Shown piece by piece: positions 1 to 9,404 of a DNA stretch of 64,000 nucleotides. Location of the stretch: NCBI RefSeq assembly GCF_900182985.1, contig NZ_FXUY01000001.1, forward strand, positions 2,046,001 through 2,110,000, written 5' to 3'. Origin of the DNA: Pseudomonas helmanticensis (lineage in GTDB: Bacteria > Pseudomonadota > Gammaproteobacteria > Pseudomonadales > Pseudomonadaceae). The notes below the pieces were generated by a model. The model saw only the letters and a program-made list of their open reading frames with translations. It had not been told where the DNA came from and searched no databases. A program made the position numbers and the translations under genes. Within the stretch, counting starts at the first letter, position 1. Each line of letters opens with the position of its first letter.

Positions 1-256
1 CCACCGCCGGCACGCTGCCGAGGGTCAGCCAGCCGGTGATGGCCCAATCGATGTTCTTGTTCTTGCGGTGAACGAGGACGCCACTGGATTTGGTAATGGC
101 GGCGTACAACAGGTCAGTGCCGACCGCCGTTGCCGGGTTGATGCCGAACCACAACAGGATCGGCGTCATCAACGAACCACCGCCGACACCGGTCATGCCG
201 ACAATAAAACCCACCACCAGCCCGGCAATCACCAGGCCGAAATTTGCCAATTCCAT
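1..256 (-). CDS. TauE/SafE-family membrane exporter, N-terminal part
   Basis: The gene runs off the left edge; about 85 N-terminal residues are visible. The start is ATG at 254-256 and the protein begins MELANFGLVIAG. It has a hydrophobic first helix and the glycine-rich GMTGVGGGSLMTP stretch at about residues 20-32, which is characteristic of the TauE/SafE family of inner-membrane anion (sulfite or organosulfonate) exporters. A second conserved piece, NPATAVGTDLLYAAITKSSG, follows. The family assignment is firm; the substrate cannot be told from this fragment. The gap to the next gene holds only a REP pair. Confidence 0.88.
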   Translation of the reverse strand, partial: MELANFGLVIAGLVVGFIVGMTGVGGGSLMTPILLWFGINPATAVGTDLLYAAITKSSGVLVHRKNKNIDWAITGWLTLGSVPAV

Positions 257-365
257 TAAACCGTCCAGAAAAACGACAGGAAAAATCTGGCCCGCAGCAT
301 AGCGATTTTTCTTATAACCACATATATCGATGCGGTCTATCGTTATACCCGAATACCCATCCCAC

Positions 366-456
366 CCCTGTAGGAGCTGCCGCAGGCTGCGATCTTTTGA
401 TCCGGATTTTAAAAAACAAGATCAAAAGATCGCAGCCTGCGGCAGCTCCTACAGGG
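366..456. repeat. REP inverted pair, class A
   Basis: Two convergent copies of the class A REP (core GTAGGAGCTGCCGCAGGCTG, then CGATCTTTTGATC) are separated by a short AT-rich loop. Transcribed, this would form a long stem. It lies between two minus-strand genes and probably acts as a transcript end or barrier. Confidence 0.9.
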
Positions 457-465
457 GGAGGTGGG

Positions 466-1680
466 TCAATGCAGTCTGCGGCCCGGTTTGAAGCTGTGGG
501 TTTTGTTGAGCCACACCGTGGCCAGCGCGATGAGTGAGAGAATCAGCAGCGCCCACGGAAACGACATCGCTCCCGCCCGATCCAGCAATACGCCACCAAA
601 CAATCCGCCACCGGCAATCGCAACGTTCCAGGAAGTGGTGAGCATCGCCTGCACCACGTCGACGTGATCACCTGCCGAGTCTGCTGCCGAGGTCAGCAAC
701 AGGGTTGCCGAGCCGCCAAACGACAAGCCCCACACGGCCATGCAGGCGTAGATGATCCCTGCCGACGGGACGGCGAGCGCCAATACCAGTGCCGTCAGCG
801 CAAACACCGCGAGGCTGATCAGCGTCAGCCAGCGCAACCAGCGATCCACCAGCATGCCAATGATCCAGATCCCCACCAGCGAACACAGGCCGAACACCAG
901 CAGCACCAGGTCAACGCGCTCGGCCAGTCCGGCCTGCATCAGAAATGGCGCGATGTAGGTGTAGAGAATGTTGTGCCCAAGCATCCACGTCAGCACCACG
1001 AACAGCACCGGCCGCACGCCCGGCAGGCGCAAGGATTCGAGCAAGGGCAGGCGTTCGTCGCTGGCCTGCCCCGGACGATCCGGCACGGCGATGACGATCC
1101 ACGCGGCCAGCACCAGTGCCAGCGCCGACATGATCCCGAACGACGCACGCCAGCCGATCAGATTACCCAGCCAGGTTCCCGCCGGCGTCCCCAGCGACAA
1201 CGCCACCGGCGTGCCGAGCATGGCAATCGCCAGCGCTCGCCCCTGTTGATGCACCGGCACGATCCCGCGCGCATAGCCGGCCATGATCCCCCACGACAGC
1301 CCCGCCGCCATCCCGGCAAGAAAGCGCGAGGCCAGCGTCAAGCCGTAGTGGCTGGAGAACGTGGTGATGGTGTTGAAAACCAGAAAACCACCGACCGTCA
1401 TCAACAGCACCCGTCGCCGTGGCCAGCCGCGCGTGGCCACGGTCAGCGGAATCGCCGCGACAATCGAACCCAGCGCATACAGGGTGACCAGTTGCCCGGC
1501 AAGCACTTCGCTGACGTTGAGCCCGGCGCCGATTTGCGGCAGCAGCCCGGCTGGCAGGGTTTCGGTGAGGATGGCGATGAACCCGGTCATGGCGAACGCC
1601 AGCAACGCGGCGTAAGGCAGTTTGTCCGCACGAACAGTGCGATCAACGCGAGTGAAATCAGCGCTTGCGGGGTCGGTCAT
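466..1680 (-). CDS. MFS efflux transporter (DHA1 / sugar-efflux-like)
   Basis: A 404-residue protein with about 12 hydrophobic segments. It carries the family loop between helices 2 and 3 (TVATRGWPRRR) and a TETLPAGLLPQI stretch in helix 1 that is typical of AraJ/NepI/SotB-like drug, sugar or nucleoside efflux proteins. It is expected in the inner membrane as a proton antiporter. I chose ATG at 1678-1680, giving MTDPASADF, because AAGGAG sits 11 bases upstream; an in-frame GTG at 1713 would add 11 residues but lacks a ribosome site. A GntR-like palindrome lies just upstream. The substrate is unknown. Confidence 0.85.
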   Translation of the reverse strand: MTDPASADFTRVDRTVRADKLPYAALLAFAMTGFIAILTETLPAGLLPQIGAGLNVSEVLAGQLVTLYALGSIVAAIPLTVATRGWPRRRVLLMTVGGFLVFNTITTFSSHYGLTLASRFLAGMAAGLSWGIMAGYARGIVPVHQQGRALAIAMLGTPVALSLGTPAGTWLGNLIGWRASFGIMSALALVLAAWIVIAVPDRPGQASDERLPLLESLRLPGVRPVLFVVLTWMLGHNILYTYIAPFLMQAGLAERVDLVLLVFGLCSLVGIWIIGMLVDRWLRWLTLISLAVFALTALVLALAVPSAGIIYACMAVWGLSFGGSATLLLTSAADSAGDHVDVVQAMLTTSWNVAIAGGGLFGGVLLDRAGAMSFPWALLILSLIALATVWLNKTHSFKPGRRLH

Positions 1681-1719
1681 GACGGGTGCGGCTCCTTTTG
1701 GATCTAGTTTCACAAAGAA

Positions 1720-1729
1720 TTGTATACAA
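1720..1729. promoter_or_regulatory. Perfect palindrome TTGTATACAA upstream of MFS gene
   Basis: The 10-bp perfect palindrome TTGTATACAA lies 40 bases upstream of the chosen start of the MFS gene. It resembles operators bound by FadR-type GntR regulators. No GntR gene is near, so its role as an operator is inference. Confidence 0.3.
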
Positions 1730-1750
1730 AATTACCAACCACAACTCTAA

Positions 1751-1835
1751 CCTGTAGGAGCTGCCGCAGGCTGCGATCTTTTGACGTTGATCGTAAAAAA
1801 GATCAAAAGATCGCAGCCTTCGGCAGCTCCTACAC
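1751..1835. repeat. REP inverted pair, class A
   Basis: Convergent class A REP copies with a short AT-rich centre. The right arm has the CCTTCGG variant instead of CCTGCGG. It separates the divergent upstream region of the MFS gene from the 3' end of the lipoprotein gene. Confidence 0.9.
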
Positions 1836-1863
1836 GGGCAGGTATTTACAGCCATCGTGGCGG

Positions 1864-2613
1864 TTACTGGACGGGCAGGAAATTCAGGAATAGCAGGCTC
1901 TGCGCGTAATTCAGGCCGATGCGCCGGTAGCGCTCATCGAGCATTTGCGTCAGCAGATCCAGGCGCGCGACGATTTTGCCGAATTCGGTGGCAAAACTGA
2001 GGTTGCTGCCCTCCTCCGAAATCTCATTGGAAAACAGCAGCGGCTGACCTTCCTTGTTCTGCCGCTGCGACAGAATCCACGTGGCTTTTTCGATGTTGCG
2101 CGCCGCGTTATGGACGAAGGTCGGGTTGATCGCATCGGTCATGTAGAACTCGACGCGATTGCCGTGGGCAGTGACCAGCATGCTGCCGATCGCATAGATG
2201 AACGCGCCGACGCGGTCACCGAGAAACTCCGGGCTCATTGCGTAACTGAGCGCCGCGAGATCTTTGCGCCCGCCCAGCACCGGCAACGGCTGTTGCTGCT
2301 CGATGGCCAGCCGCACCTGTTTCACGGCGGCATGAATATTGAGGAAACCCGACTTGCGCAGCTCATCCGGATTGCGCAGGTAGAGCTTGCCCATCAACCG
2401 ATAAAGGCTGCTGAGGTTGTCGCGCATCGCCAGGGTGGCCATGCGATCGACGCTGGTCTGCAGGAATTCCTGCGGCTGACCTTCACGAATCTGGTTGAAG
2501 AAACCGTTGCCGTCCTGATGGCTGCAACCGCTGAACAACAGCGACGACAAGCAGGCGAGCAACAGGCACGGGCGACGGAAAAAATCGGCGATCAGGGCAA
2601 AAGCTCTCGGCAT
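1864..2613 (-). CDS. Predicted outer-membrane or periplasmic lipoprotein, unknown function
   Basis: About 249 residues. The N-terminus has a positively charged region, a hydrophobic stretch and a lipobox LFSGC, so Cys30 should be lipidated. The mature part is mostly helical and hydrophilic, with no catalytic motif that I recognise. ATG at 2611-2613 gives a normal signal peptide; a GTG at 2631 would add six residues, and neither has a strong ribosome site. The gene stands alone between two REP pairs. I do not recognise the family. Confidence 0.7.
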   Translation of the reverse strand: MPRAFALIADFFRRPCLLLACLSSLLFSGCSHQDGNGFFNQIREGQPQEFLQTSVDRMATLAMRDNLSSLYRLMGKLYLRNPDELRKSGFLNIHAAVKQVRLAIEQQQPLPVLGGRKDLAALSYAMSPEFLGDRVGAFIYAIGSMLVTAHGNRVEFYMTDAINPTFVHNAARNIEKATWILSQRQNKEGQPLLFSNEISEEGSNLSFATEFGKIVARLDLLTQMLDERYRRIGLNYAQSLLFLNFLPVQ

Positions 2614-2957
2614 GAATTCTCGAACAGGCACATTCCTGTGCGGCGGGAGTCACCGCATCCTGGCCATGGATAGAGCCGCCGATCGTGAAAAAGTGCAGTG
2701 GTGCGCGTCACCAGCCGACCTCCGGCGCTTTCTCTGAAAGCAATTAGTCCGTCTTTATTGTTGAAATAAACGATTAATCAACTATAAATCTTCACTGAAA
2801 ACGCAAATAGCATGACTAGTTGCCCTGTAGGAGCTGCCGAAGGCTGCGATCTTTTGACTTTGATTTTTAAAGCCAGATCAAAAGATCGCAGCCTTCGGCA
2901 GCTCCTACACAGGGGTCAGCGGTAATTTGAAAACAACAACAAAAAGGAAGGTCAACC
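2614..2957. other. Intergenic stretch between divergent lipoprotein and galM genes
   Basis: 344 bases without a gene. It should contain the promoters of both divergent genes and holds a class A REP pair at 2823-2915. The part at 2740-2815 is AT-rich. I see no clear operator. Confidence 0.6.
2823..2915. repeat. REP inverted pair, class A
   Basis: Convergent class A REP copies, both arms with the GAAGGCTGCGATC variant, upstream of galM. Confidence 0.9.
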
Positions 2958-4106
2958 ATGCTTCAATCCCGTCACCTGCTCTCCGGCCTCGGACTGTCCC
3001 TGATGATCGCCACCCTCTCCGCCAACGCCGCCGGCCTGACCGCCGAACACAAAGCCTTCGGCAAAACCAATGACGGCACGCCCGTCGAGCAATACATCCT
3101 GCGCAACAGCCACGGTATGCAGGCCACCGTCATTACCTACGGCGCAACCCTGCAATCGCTGAAAGTGGCCGACAAGCACGGCAAGTTCGATGACGTCGTC
3201 CTCGGTTTCGACGATGTCCAGGGCTATCAGAAAGGTACCGCGTATTTCGGCGCGACCATTGGCCGTTTCGGCAATCGCCTCGCCGACGGCGCGTTCGAAC
3301 TCGACGGCAAGCGCTATCAAGTGCCACAGAATGACAAATCCAACGCCTTGCATGGCGGCACCCTGGGCTTCGACAAGAAGGTCTGGAAAGCCGAAGAAAC
3401 CAAGGACAAGGATTCGGTCGGCGTGACCCTGACTTATCTGTCGGCGGACAGTGAAATGGGCTTCCCCGGCAATCTCACCACCGAAGTCACCTATCGCCTC
3501 ACCGACAACAACGAGTTGCGCATCGATTACAAGGCCAGCACCGACAAACCGACGGTGCTCAACCTGACCAACCACAGCTACTTCAACCTCGCCGGCGCCG
3601 GCAATGGCGATATCCTCAAACAGGTCGCCACCCTGCACGCCAGCCATTACACCCCCGTCACCGCCAAGTTGATCCCGACCGGCGAACTGGCGCCAGTGGC
3701 CGGCACGCCAATGGATTTCAGCAAACCGACGGCGATTGGTACGCACATCAAGGCTGATCATCCACAACTGAAATTTGCCGAGCCGAAACAGGGTGGCTTC
3801 GACTTCAACTGGGCGCTGGACACCAAGGGTGATCTCAGCAAAGTGGCTACTGAGGTCAGTGATCCGCAGTCGGGACGCCATCTGCAGTTGTTCACCACAG
3901 AACCGGGCGTGCAGTTCTATACCAGCAACTTCCTCGACGGCACGGTCAAGGGCAAGGGCGGCAAGGTCTATCCGCACTGGGGCGCGTTTACCCTGGAGAC
4001 CCAGCACTATCCGGACTCGCCGAATCAGCCGAACTTCCCGAGTACGCGCCTGGATCCGGGGCAGACTTACAGCCACAGCGTGGTGTTGAAGTTTTCTGCC
4101 AAGTAA
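2958..4106 (+). CDS. galM: Exported aldose 1-epimerase (galactose mutarotase)
   Basis: A 382-residue enzyme interconverting alpha and beta anomers of aldoses such as galactose or glucose. The family residues are present: GRFGNR at 102-107, His132 in NALHGG, His206 in LTNHSYFNL and the catalytic-base candidate Glu347 in LETQHYPDSPN. The first 25 residues form a signal peptide ending SANA-A, so this copy should act in the periplasm, unlike the classical cytoplasmic GalM. GGAAGG lies 8 to 10 bases before the ATG. No sugar transport or catabolic gene adjoins it. Confidence 0.93.
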   Translation: MLQSRHLLSGLGLSLMIATLSANAAGLTAEHKAFGKTNDGTPVEQYILRNSHGMQATVITYGATLQSLKVADKHGKFDDVVLGFDDVQGYQKGTAYFGATIGRFGNRLADGAFELDGKRYQVPQNDKSNALHGGTLGFDKKVWKAEETKDKDSVGVTLTYLSADSEMGFPGNLTTEVTYRLTDNNELRIDYKASTDKPTVLNLTNHSYFNLAGAGNGDILKQVATLHASHYTPVTAKLIPTGELAPVAGTPMDFSKPTAIGTHIKADHPQLKFAEPKQGGFDFNWALDTKGDLSKVATEVSDPQSGRHLQLFTTEPGVQFYTSNFLDGTVKGKGGKVYPHWGAFTLETQHYPDSPNQPNFPSTRLDPGQTYSHSVVLKFSAK

Positions 4107-4114
4107 AACAGCGC

Positions 4115-4195
4115 AGATCAAAAGATCGCAGCGTGCCGCAGCTCCTACAGGCGAACGAACAACTGTAGGAGCTGCGGCACGCTGCGATCTTTTTT
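4115..4195. repeat. REP pair in outward orientation; likely galM terminator
   Basis: Two class A REP copies are arranged tail to tail: GATCAAAAGATCGC comes first and CTGCGATCTTTTTT last, with a GTGCCGCAGC variant core. The stem followed by six T residues directly after galM looks like a working intrinsic terminator. Confidence 0.85.
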
Positions 4196-4264
4196 GCTTT
4201 TTGAACCCCTGAGCTATCCTGCTGCCCACTAAAAGGTATCGACACATTCAGCAAGGAGGTTTGC

Positions 4265-5086
4265 ATGCGTACCCTCGAATTGGCCGGCGTGCAGGTGCCG
4301 GTGATTGGCCAGGGCACCTGGCGCATGGGCGAAGATCGCTCGGCGCACAAGCGTGAAGTCGCGGCGCTGCGTACCGGTATCGAACTGGGCATGAGCCTGA
4401 TCGACAGCGCCGAAATGTATGCCGAGGGCGGTGCCGAGAGCGTGGTTGGCGAAGCCATCGCCGGTATTCGCGACCAGGTGTTTCTGGTCAGCAAGGTCTA
4501 CCCGCACAACGCCAGCCGCAAAGGCATCCCGCAAGCCTGCGAGCGCAGCCTGCGCCGGCTCGACACCGATTACATCGACCTCTATCTGCTGCACTGGCGC
4601 GGCCAGTATCCCTTGGAAGAAACCGTCGAAGCCTTCGAACGCCTGCGCGAGGAGGGCAAAATCGGCCGCTGGGGCGTGTCGAATTTCGATGTCGATGACC
4701 TCGAAGAACTGTCCAGTTCGGCCTGCGCGACCAATCAGGTGCTGTACAACCTCGAAGAGCGCGGCATCGAATTCGATCTGCTGCCGTGGTGCCAACGGCA
4801 ACAGATGCCACTGATGGCTTACTGTCCGATCGGCCAGGGCGGCGCGATGCTGGCTGAACCTGTGCTGAATCAAATTGCCGCTCGTCACGGTGTGACCCCC
4901 GCGCAGGTTTCGCTGGCGTGGATTCTGCGTCAGGATGGTGTGATTGCGATTCCCAAGGCTGTGCGACCCGAACACGTGCAACTCAATGCACAAGCGGCGC
5001 AGCTGCAACTGGAAGCCGGGGATCTGGCGGCGCTGGACCAGGCGTTTCAAGCGCCACAACGCAAGCAGCGGCTGGCCATGGTCTGA
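4265..5086 (+). CDS. Aldo-keto reductase
   Basis: A 273-residue NADPH-dependent oxidoreductase with a TIM-barrel fold. The catalytic tetrad of the superfamily is complete: Asp47, Tyr52, Lys77 and His110. VIGQGTWRMG at the N-terminus and the cofactor loop IPKAVRPEHVQLN near the C-terminus fit the bacterial YeaE/DkgA-like group. AAGGAGG lies 6 bases before the ATG. The cytoplasmic substrate is unknown. It is followed 26 bases later by the DUF1810 gene and may be co-transcribed with it. Confidence 0.93.
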   Translation: MRTLELAGVQVPVIGQGTWRMGEDRSAHKREVAALRTGIELGMSLIDSAEMYAEGGAESVVGEAIAGIRDQVFLVSKVYPHNASRKGIPQACERSLRRLDTDYIDLYLLHWRGQYPLEETVEAFERLREEGKIGRWGVSNFDVDDLEELSSSACATNQVLYNLEERGIEFDLLPWCQRQQMPLMAYCPIGQGGAMLAEPVLNQIAARHGVTPAQVSLAWILRQDGVIAIPKAVRPEHVQLNAQAAQLQLEAGDLAALDQAFQAPQRKQRLAMV

Positions 5087-5112
5087 GCCGCTGCCGACTG
5101 GCGGGCTTTGCG

Positions 5113-5583
5113 ATGAGAAGCACTGATCAGTACGACCCGTTCAACCTGCAACGTTTTGTCCAGGCCCAGGACCCGGTGTTCGAACGCGTGCAACGCGAGC
5201 TCGACGAAGGGCGCAAGCGCAGCCACTGGATGTGGTTTGTCTTTCCGCAACTCGCCGGGCTTGGCGGCAGTGAAATGTCCCGGCGCTTCGCCATCGGTTC
5301 CGCCGAGGAAGCCCGGGCCTATCTCGCCCATGAACTGCTCGGTGCGCGGCTGCGGACTTGCACGCAGTTAGTGCTGAAGGTGCGACAGCGCTCGATTGCG
5401 GAGATTTTCGGCCATCCCGATGACCTGAAATTTCATTCCTCGATGACCCTGTTCGCCCAGTTTGACGCTGAAGACAGCGTGTTCAGTCAGGCACTCGAGC
5501 GCTACTTTCACGGCATCCTCGATGAGTGGACGTTGCAGTTGCTCGACTCAAAACAGGCCCAGTTGCCCACCGATCAGGGTTGA
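5113..5583 (+). CDS. DUF1810-family protein
   Basis: A 156-residue cytoplasmic protein. It shows the family signature DPFNLQRFV near the N-terminus, [18 protein letters not shown] at about 33-50 and [15 protein letters not shown] at about 97-111. The function of the family is not established. The 3' end overlaps the 3' end of the convergent DNA polymerase II gene by 36 bases. I chose ATG 5113; the frame is open further upstream, but that part overlaps the aldo-keto reductase gene and is not protein-like. Confidence 0.85.
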   Translation: MRSTDQYDPFNLQRFVQAQDPVFERVQRELDEGRKRSHWMWFVFPQLAGLGGSEMSRRFAIGSAEEARAYLAHELLGARLRTCTQLVLKVRQRSIAEIFGHPDDLKFHSSMTLFAQFDAEDSVFSQALERYFHGILDEWTLQLLDSKQAQLPTDQG

Positions 5584-7911
5584 GAAGTCGTCGTCGACAA
5601 ACGGCAGAATCGCGTCCGCCACCGGTTGCAACTGCCGACTGATGTAGTGGTCGTAGTCGATGCCGGCGCGGCGCACTTCCAGCGGCTCCGGACCGGCCAG
5701 GGTGATGACGTAACTGATCCAGCCACCGTTCTGGTATTGCCGCGGACGGCCCTGCTGCGCGTTGTAATCGTCGGCCAGGCGCGCCGCACGCACGTGCGGC
5801 GGCACATTGCGCTCGTAATCGTCGAGGGTGCGGCGCAGTCGTTTGCGGTAGACCAGTCGATCGTCGAACTCGCCGGCGAGGGTTTTGCGCACGTAGTCGC
5901 GCACATACTCCTGATATGGCTTGCGCTGGAAGATCCGCTCGTAAAGTTCCTGCTGAAATTGCCGGGCCAGCGGCGACCAGTCGGTGCGCACGGTTTCGAG
6001 GCCTTTGTAGACCATTTCATCGCTACCGTCGGCGCGGGTGACAAGGCCGGCGTAGCGCTTCTTGCTGCCCTCCTCCGCACCGCGAATGGTCGGCATCAGG
6101 AAGCGTTTGTAGTGAATTTCAAACTGCAGTTCGAGGGCGCTCTCCAGGCCGTATTCCTCGCGCACATGCGCGCGCCACCAATCGTTGACGTGCTGGACCA
6201 GCGCATGGCCGATCTGCGCCGCCTCTTCCTGCCCGTGCGCGCGGCGCAGCCAGACGAAAGTCGAGTCGGTATCGCCATAGATCACCGCGTGGCCCTGCTC
6301 TTCGATCAGTTTGCGCGTGCGCAGCATGATTTCGTGGCCGCGCAGGGTGATCGATGAGGCCAGCCGCGTATCGAAGAAGCGGCAGCCACTGGAACCGAGT
6401 ACGCCGTAGAAAGCGTTCATGATGATCTTCAGCGCTTGCGACAGCGGCGCGTTGTGTTCGCGCTTGGCGGTCTCGCGGCCCTCGGCAACCCGCGAAACGA
6501 TCGACGGCAGGCAATGGCGAGTGCGCGAGAACCTTGCGCCACGAAAGCCCGGCACCGAGTCGGCGTCATCGGGATGCTGCAAGCCTTCGATCAGCCCGAC
6601 CGGGTCGATCAAAAAGGTGCGGATGATCGACGGATACAGGCTCTTGTAGTCGAGCACCAGTACCGACTCGTACAGCCCCGGTTGCGAGTCCATGACAAAA
6701 CCGCCAGGGCTGGCCTGCGGCGGATTGGTCCCGAGGTTCGGTGCAACGAAGCCCTGACGATGCATCAAGGGCATGTACAAATGGGTGAACGCCGCGACTG
6801 AACCCCCGCTGCGATCGGACGGCAATCCGGTGACACTGGCGCGTTCCAGCAAAAACGTCAGCAGTTCGGTCTTGGCGAAAATCCGCGTGACCAGTTCGCA
6901 GTCCTTGAGGTTGTACTTGGCCAGCGCCGGTTTGTCCTCGGCGAACATGCGGTTGATTTCGTCCATGCGCTGGTACGGGTTGTCGATCGACTTGCCTTCG
7001 CCAAGCAAGGTCTGCGCGACGTTTTCCAGACTGAACGAGGGAAAACTCCAGGTTGCCGAACGCAACGACTCGATGCCGTCGATGATCAGCCGCCCCGCCG
7101 CCGAGGCGAAATAGTGATTGCGGCTACCGTGTTCGCGCCATTGCATTTCTTCACCGCCACGGCCGATTTTCAGCGGTACGCCGAGGCGCCGGGCGTGTTC
7201 GTGGAGGATGCGCAGGTCGAACTGCACGACGTTCCAGCCGATGATCGCGTCGGGATCATGCTGCGCGAACCAGTCGTTGAGTTTCTTCAGGATGACGGTG
7301 CGCGAGTCGCAGTACTCGAGGTCGAAATCGACAATGCTGGCGTCGCCGTTCGGCGCGCCGAGCATGTACACCTGACGCTCGCCGCAACCTTCGAGGGCGA
7401 TGGAATACAACTCGCCGGTTTCGGTGGTTTCGATGTCGAGCGAGACCAGGCGCAGTTTCGGTCGGTAATCGGGTGCAGGTTTGAGGTGAGCGTTGCGCAG
7501 GACGCCGTCGGCATCGGCGGTGCCGCTGAAGTACACCGGCGCGGTGATGAAACGCTCCATCAGGTAGCGTTCCGGCGGGCGCACGTCGGCTTCATAGACG
7601 TCGACGCCAACGCGGTTGAGCGCGGTTTCCAGGCGCATCAACTGGCCGTGCTGCTGGCAATACAAGCCGAGTACCGGACGATGTTCGAAATCCTGCAGGG
7701 CCAGCGGGCGCAGTTCGACGTTTTTTTCATCGTGCAGCAGACGTTCGGCCACGGCGCGCTGTTCGGCAGGGATAAACGCCACCGACGGTTGATGCGGCAA
7801 GCGCACACGGCGCGGCCCGGCGTCGGTCGCCAGCCAGAACTCGACTTCGGTGCCGGCCGGCGTATCGCGCCAATGCCGGGTCAGGACGAAGCCCTGCGGT
7901 AAATCCACCAC
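5548..7911 (-). CDS. polB: DNA polymerase II (family B)
   Basis: A 787-residue family B polymerase with proofreading exonuclease, used in repair and translesion synthesis. Exo I is Asp159-Ile-Glu161, exo II contains Asp232 in NVVQFDLR, motif A is DYKSLYPS at 421-428, motif B lies in KIIMNAFYG at 495-503 and motif C is YGDTDS at 545-550. The protein ends in QLGLF, the beta-clamp-binding motif known from E. coli Pol II. The start is GTG at 7909-7911 with GAGG 6 bases upstream. No LexA box was seen upstream, unlike E. coli where the gene is SOS-induced. Confidence 0.96.
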   Translation of the reverse strand: MVDLPQGFVLTRHWRDTPAGTEVEFWLATDAGPRRVRLPHQPSVAFIPAEQRAVAERLLHDEKNVELRPLALQDFEHRPVLGLYCQQHGQLMRLETALNRVGVDVYEADVRPPERYLMERFITAPVYFSGTADADGVLRNAHLKPAPDYRPKLRLVSLDIETTETGELYSIALEGCGERQVYMLGAPNGDASIVDFDLEYCDSRTVILKKLNDWFAQHDPDAIIGWNVVQFDLRILHEHARRLGVPLKIGRGGEEMQWREHGSRNHYFASAAGRLIIDGIESLRSATWSFPSFSLENVAQTLLGEGKSIDNPYQRMDEINRMFAEDKPALAKYNLKDCELVTRIFAKTELLTFLLERASVTGLPSDRSGGSVAAFTHLYMPLMHRQGFVAPNLGTNPPQASPGGFVMDSQPGLYESVLVLDYKSLYPSIIRTFLIDPVGLIEGLQHPDDADSVPGFRGARFSRTRHCLPSIVSRVAEGRETAKREHNAPLSQALKIIMNAFYGVLGSSGCRFFDTRLASSITLRGHEIMLRTRKLIEEQGHAVIYGDTDSTFVWLRRAHGQEEAAQIGHALVQHVNDWWRAHVREEYGLESALELQFEIHYKRFLMPTIRGAEEGSKKRYAGLVTRADGSDEMVYKGLETVRTDWSPLARQFQQELYERIFQRKPYQEYVRDYVRKTLAGEFDDRLVYRKRLRRTLDDYERNVPPHVRAARLADDYNAQQGRPRQYQNGGWISYVITLAGPEPLEVRRAGIDYDHYISRQLQPVADAILPFVDDDFSTLIGGQLGLF

Positions 7912-7997
7912 TGCAACCTCGGGTATTGAAACAGAACGGCATTCTACGCTGCCCTTCCAGCGCCCGCGTTTTCAGTTTGGAATACTTTGTAGTAGCG

Positions 7998-8128
7998 ATT
8001 TATCTGTGGTGAGTGGATTTATCTGTGATGAGGGGATTTATCTGTAATGAGAGGGTTTATCTGGGATGAGGGGGTTTATCTGGGATGAGGGGATTTATCT
8101 GTGGCGAGGGGATTCATCTTTCATCGGG
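7998..8128. repeat. Tandem array of a 19-bp unit in the polB-CBS gap
   Basis: Six contiguous 19-bp units (type ATTTATCTGTGATGAGGGG) plus a degenerate seventh fill most of the 336-base gap 7912-8247 between the divergent polB and CBS genes. Units differ by one to four bases. There are no spacers, so this is not a CRISPR array. The rest of the gap shows no gene. Confidence 0.9.
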
Positions 8129-8247
8129 TGATGGGCATTTTGTTTGGAAATGACGTTTTTTGCGTGTTATCTGCCGCTTTGCCACCTTGCCCTGCGCGCT
8201 TGCGTCTACGATGCTTGGATAACAACGACAACACCTGAGTAACCGCC

Positions 8248-8688
8248 ATGAAGACCGTCGCCCAACTGCTCAAGCTCAAAGATCAGAAAAATCAGGAAGT
8301 GCACCAGATCAAGCCTGATCACATGGTGCTCGAAGCGCTGATGAAGATGGCCGAGAAAAACGTCGGTGCCTTGCTGGTGGTCGAAGACGATAAAGTGGTC
8401 GGCATCATCAGCGAGCGCGACTACGCACGCAAACTGGTGCTGCATGGTCGCTCATCCGTGGGCACTCCGGTGCGCGACATCATGGTGGCGAACGTGATCA
8501 CCGTCGACACCCATCAAACCGTCGACACCTGCCTGGGCATCATGTCCGACAAACGCCTGCGGCACTTGCCGGTAGTAGAGGACGGCAAGCTGATCGGCCT
8601 GCTGTCGATCGGCGACCTGGTCAAGGAAGCGATTGCCGAGCAGGCCGAGCTGATCAAACAGCTGGAGCAGTACATCCGCGGGGAATAA
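8248..8688 (+). CDS. Two-CBS-domain protein
   Basis: A 146-residue cytoplasmic protein made almost only of a CBS pair: the first around residues 12-70 (VLEALMKMAEKNVGALLVVE) and the second around 77-135 (RLRHLPVVEDGKLIGLLSIG). Such proteins bind adenosine nucleotides and act as energy or stress sensors; the partner is unknown. The ribosome site is weak. A small repeat with a hairpin follows and probably ends transcription. Confidence 0.9.
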   Translation: MKTVAQLLKLKDQKNQEVHQIKPDHMVLEALMKMAEKNVGALLVVEDDKVVGIISERDYARKLVLHGRSSVGTPVRDIMVANVITVDTHQTVDTCLGIMSDKRLRHLPVVEDGKLIGLLSIGDLVKEAIAEQAELIKQLEQYIRGE

Positions 8689-8700
8689 CCCTTCTTTACC

Positions 8701-8755
8701 GAGATCGTTCCCACGCTCTGCGTGGGAATGCCTCTTGTGACGCTCTGCGTCGTTC
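8701..8755. repeat. Short hairpin repeat, GTTCCCACGC type
   Basis: TTCCCACGC-TCT-GCGTGGGAA forms a 9-bp stem with a 3-base loop, followed by a second small GACGC/GCGTC stem. It is a common Pseudomonas intergenic motif. It lies between the convergent CBS and GST genes and may serve as terminator for both. Confidence 0.75.
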
Positions 8756-9377
8756 AGGACGGCCAATGCCGGGCGAACACCGGCGCCAGCACCGGATGCC
8801 GGTCAATCCTCTGCAACCACGCATAAAACCCCGGCCGTGTCTGACGCAAATGCTCGCGGCTACCCGCCCAGCGCGTCACCACTGCCGCCAACACATCCAG
8901 CGCCCCCGGTGTTTCGTCATCCAGGTACAACTCGGCGGAAAACTGGTCGGCAAACACCTCCCAACTCCAGTGCAAACGCTCCCGCGCGCCGGCCATCAGG
9001 TTCTGCCGCGAGGCTTCGTCAGGCATCAGCAGCCAGCGCTCGGGGTAATCGACAACACCGATAGCGGCGTAGCAATTGCTGACGATGTAGACCATGCCGC
9101 GAATCGCCTGATCGCGATCGGCAGCATCGGACGGCAGCAAACCGGATGCCGGAAACGCCAGGCCCAGATGAATCAGAATCGCCGCGCTCTCGGTAATCGC
9201 ACTGCCGTCGGGCAATTGCAGGGTCGGGATCTGTTTCAGCGGGTTGAGTGTGGCCAAGTCTTCAGCGGCTTCCGCGCTGGCCTCGATATCGATGAAGCGG
9301 TAAGCGATCTGGCACAACTCCAGCGCCGCTTCGATGGCGGCCGCGCCTGAATTGCGATGTCCGTAGAGCTGATACAT
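8754..9377 (-). CDS. Glutathione S-transferase-like protein
   Basis: A 207-residue protein with an N-terminal thioredoxin-like domain (YGHRNSGAAAIEAALE, then IPTLQLPDGSAITESAAI with the usual cis-Pro and the E-S pair that contacts glutathione) and a helical C-terminal domain. Ser10 in RNSG is a likely activating residue. It should conjugate or reduce small electrophiles in the cytoplasm; the substrate is unknown. The start has a strong AGGAGGGG site. Confidence 0.87.
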   Translation of the reverse strand: MYQLYGHRNSGAAAIEAALELCQIAYRFIDIEASAEAAEDLATLNPLKQIPTLQLPDGSAITESAAILIHLGLAFPASGLLPSDAADRDQAIRGMVYIVSNCYAAIGVVDYPERWLLMPDEASRQNLMAGARERLHWSWEVFADQFSAELYLDDETPGALDVLAAVVTRWAGSREHLRQTRPGFYAWLQRIDRHPVLAPVFARHWPS

Positions 9378-9404
9378 ATCTCCCCCTCCTGTTGGTGACT
9401 CATC

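Noticed and set aside
664-1707. Long + strand frame opposite the MFS gene
   Set aside because: Composition rich in Gln, Arg and His with no hydrophobic or domain pattern; a shadow of the transporter gene.
7998-8128. CRISPR-like array of 19-bp units
   Set aside because: Units are directly adjacent with no spacers and accumulate point changes; it is a simple tandem array.
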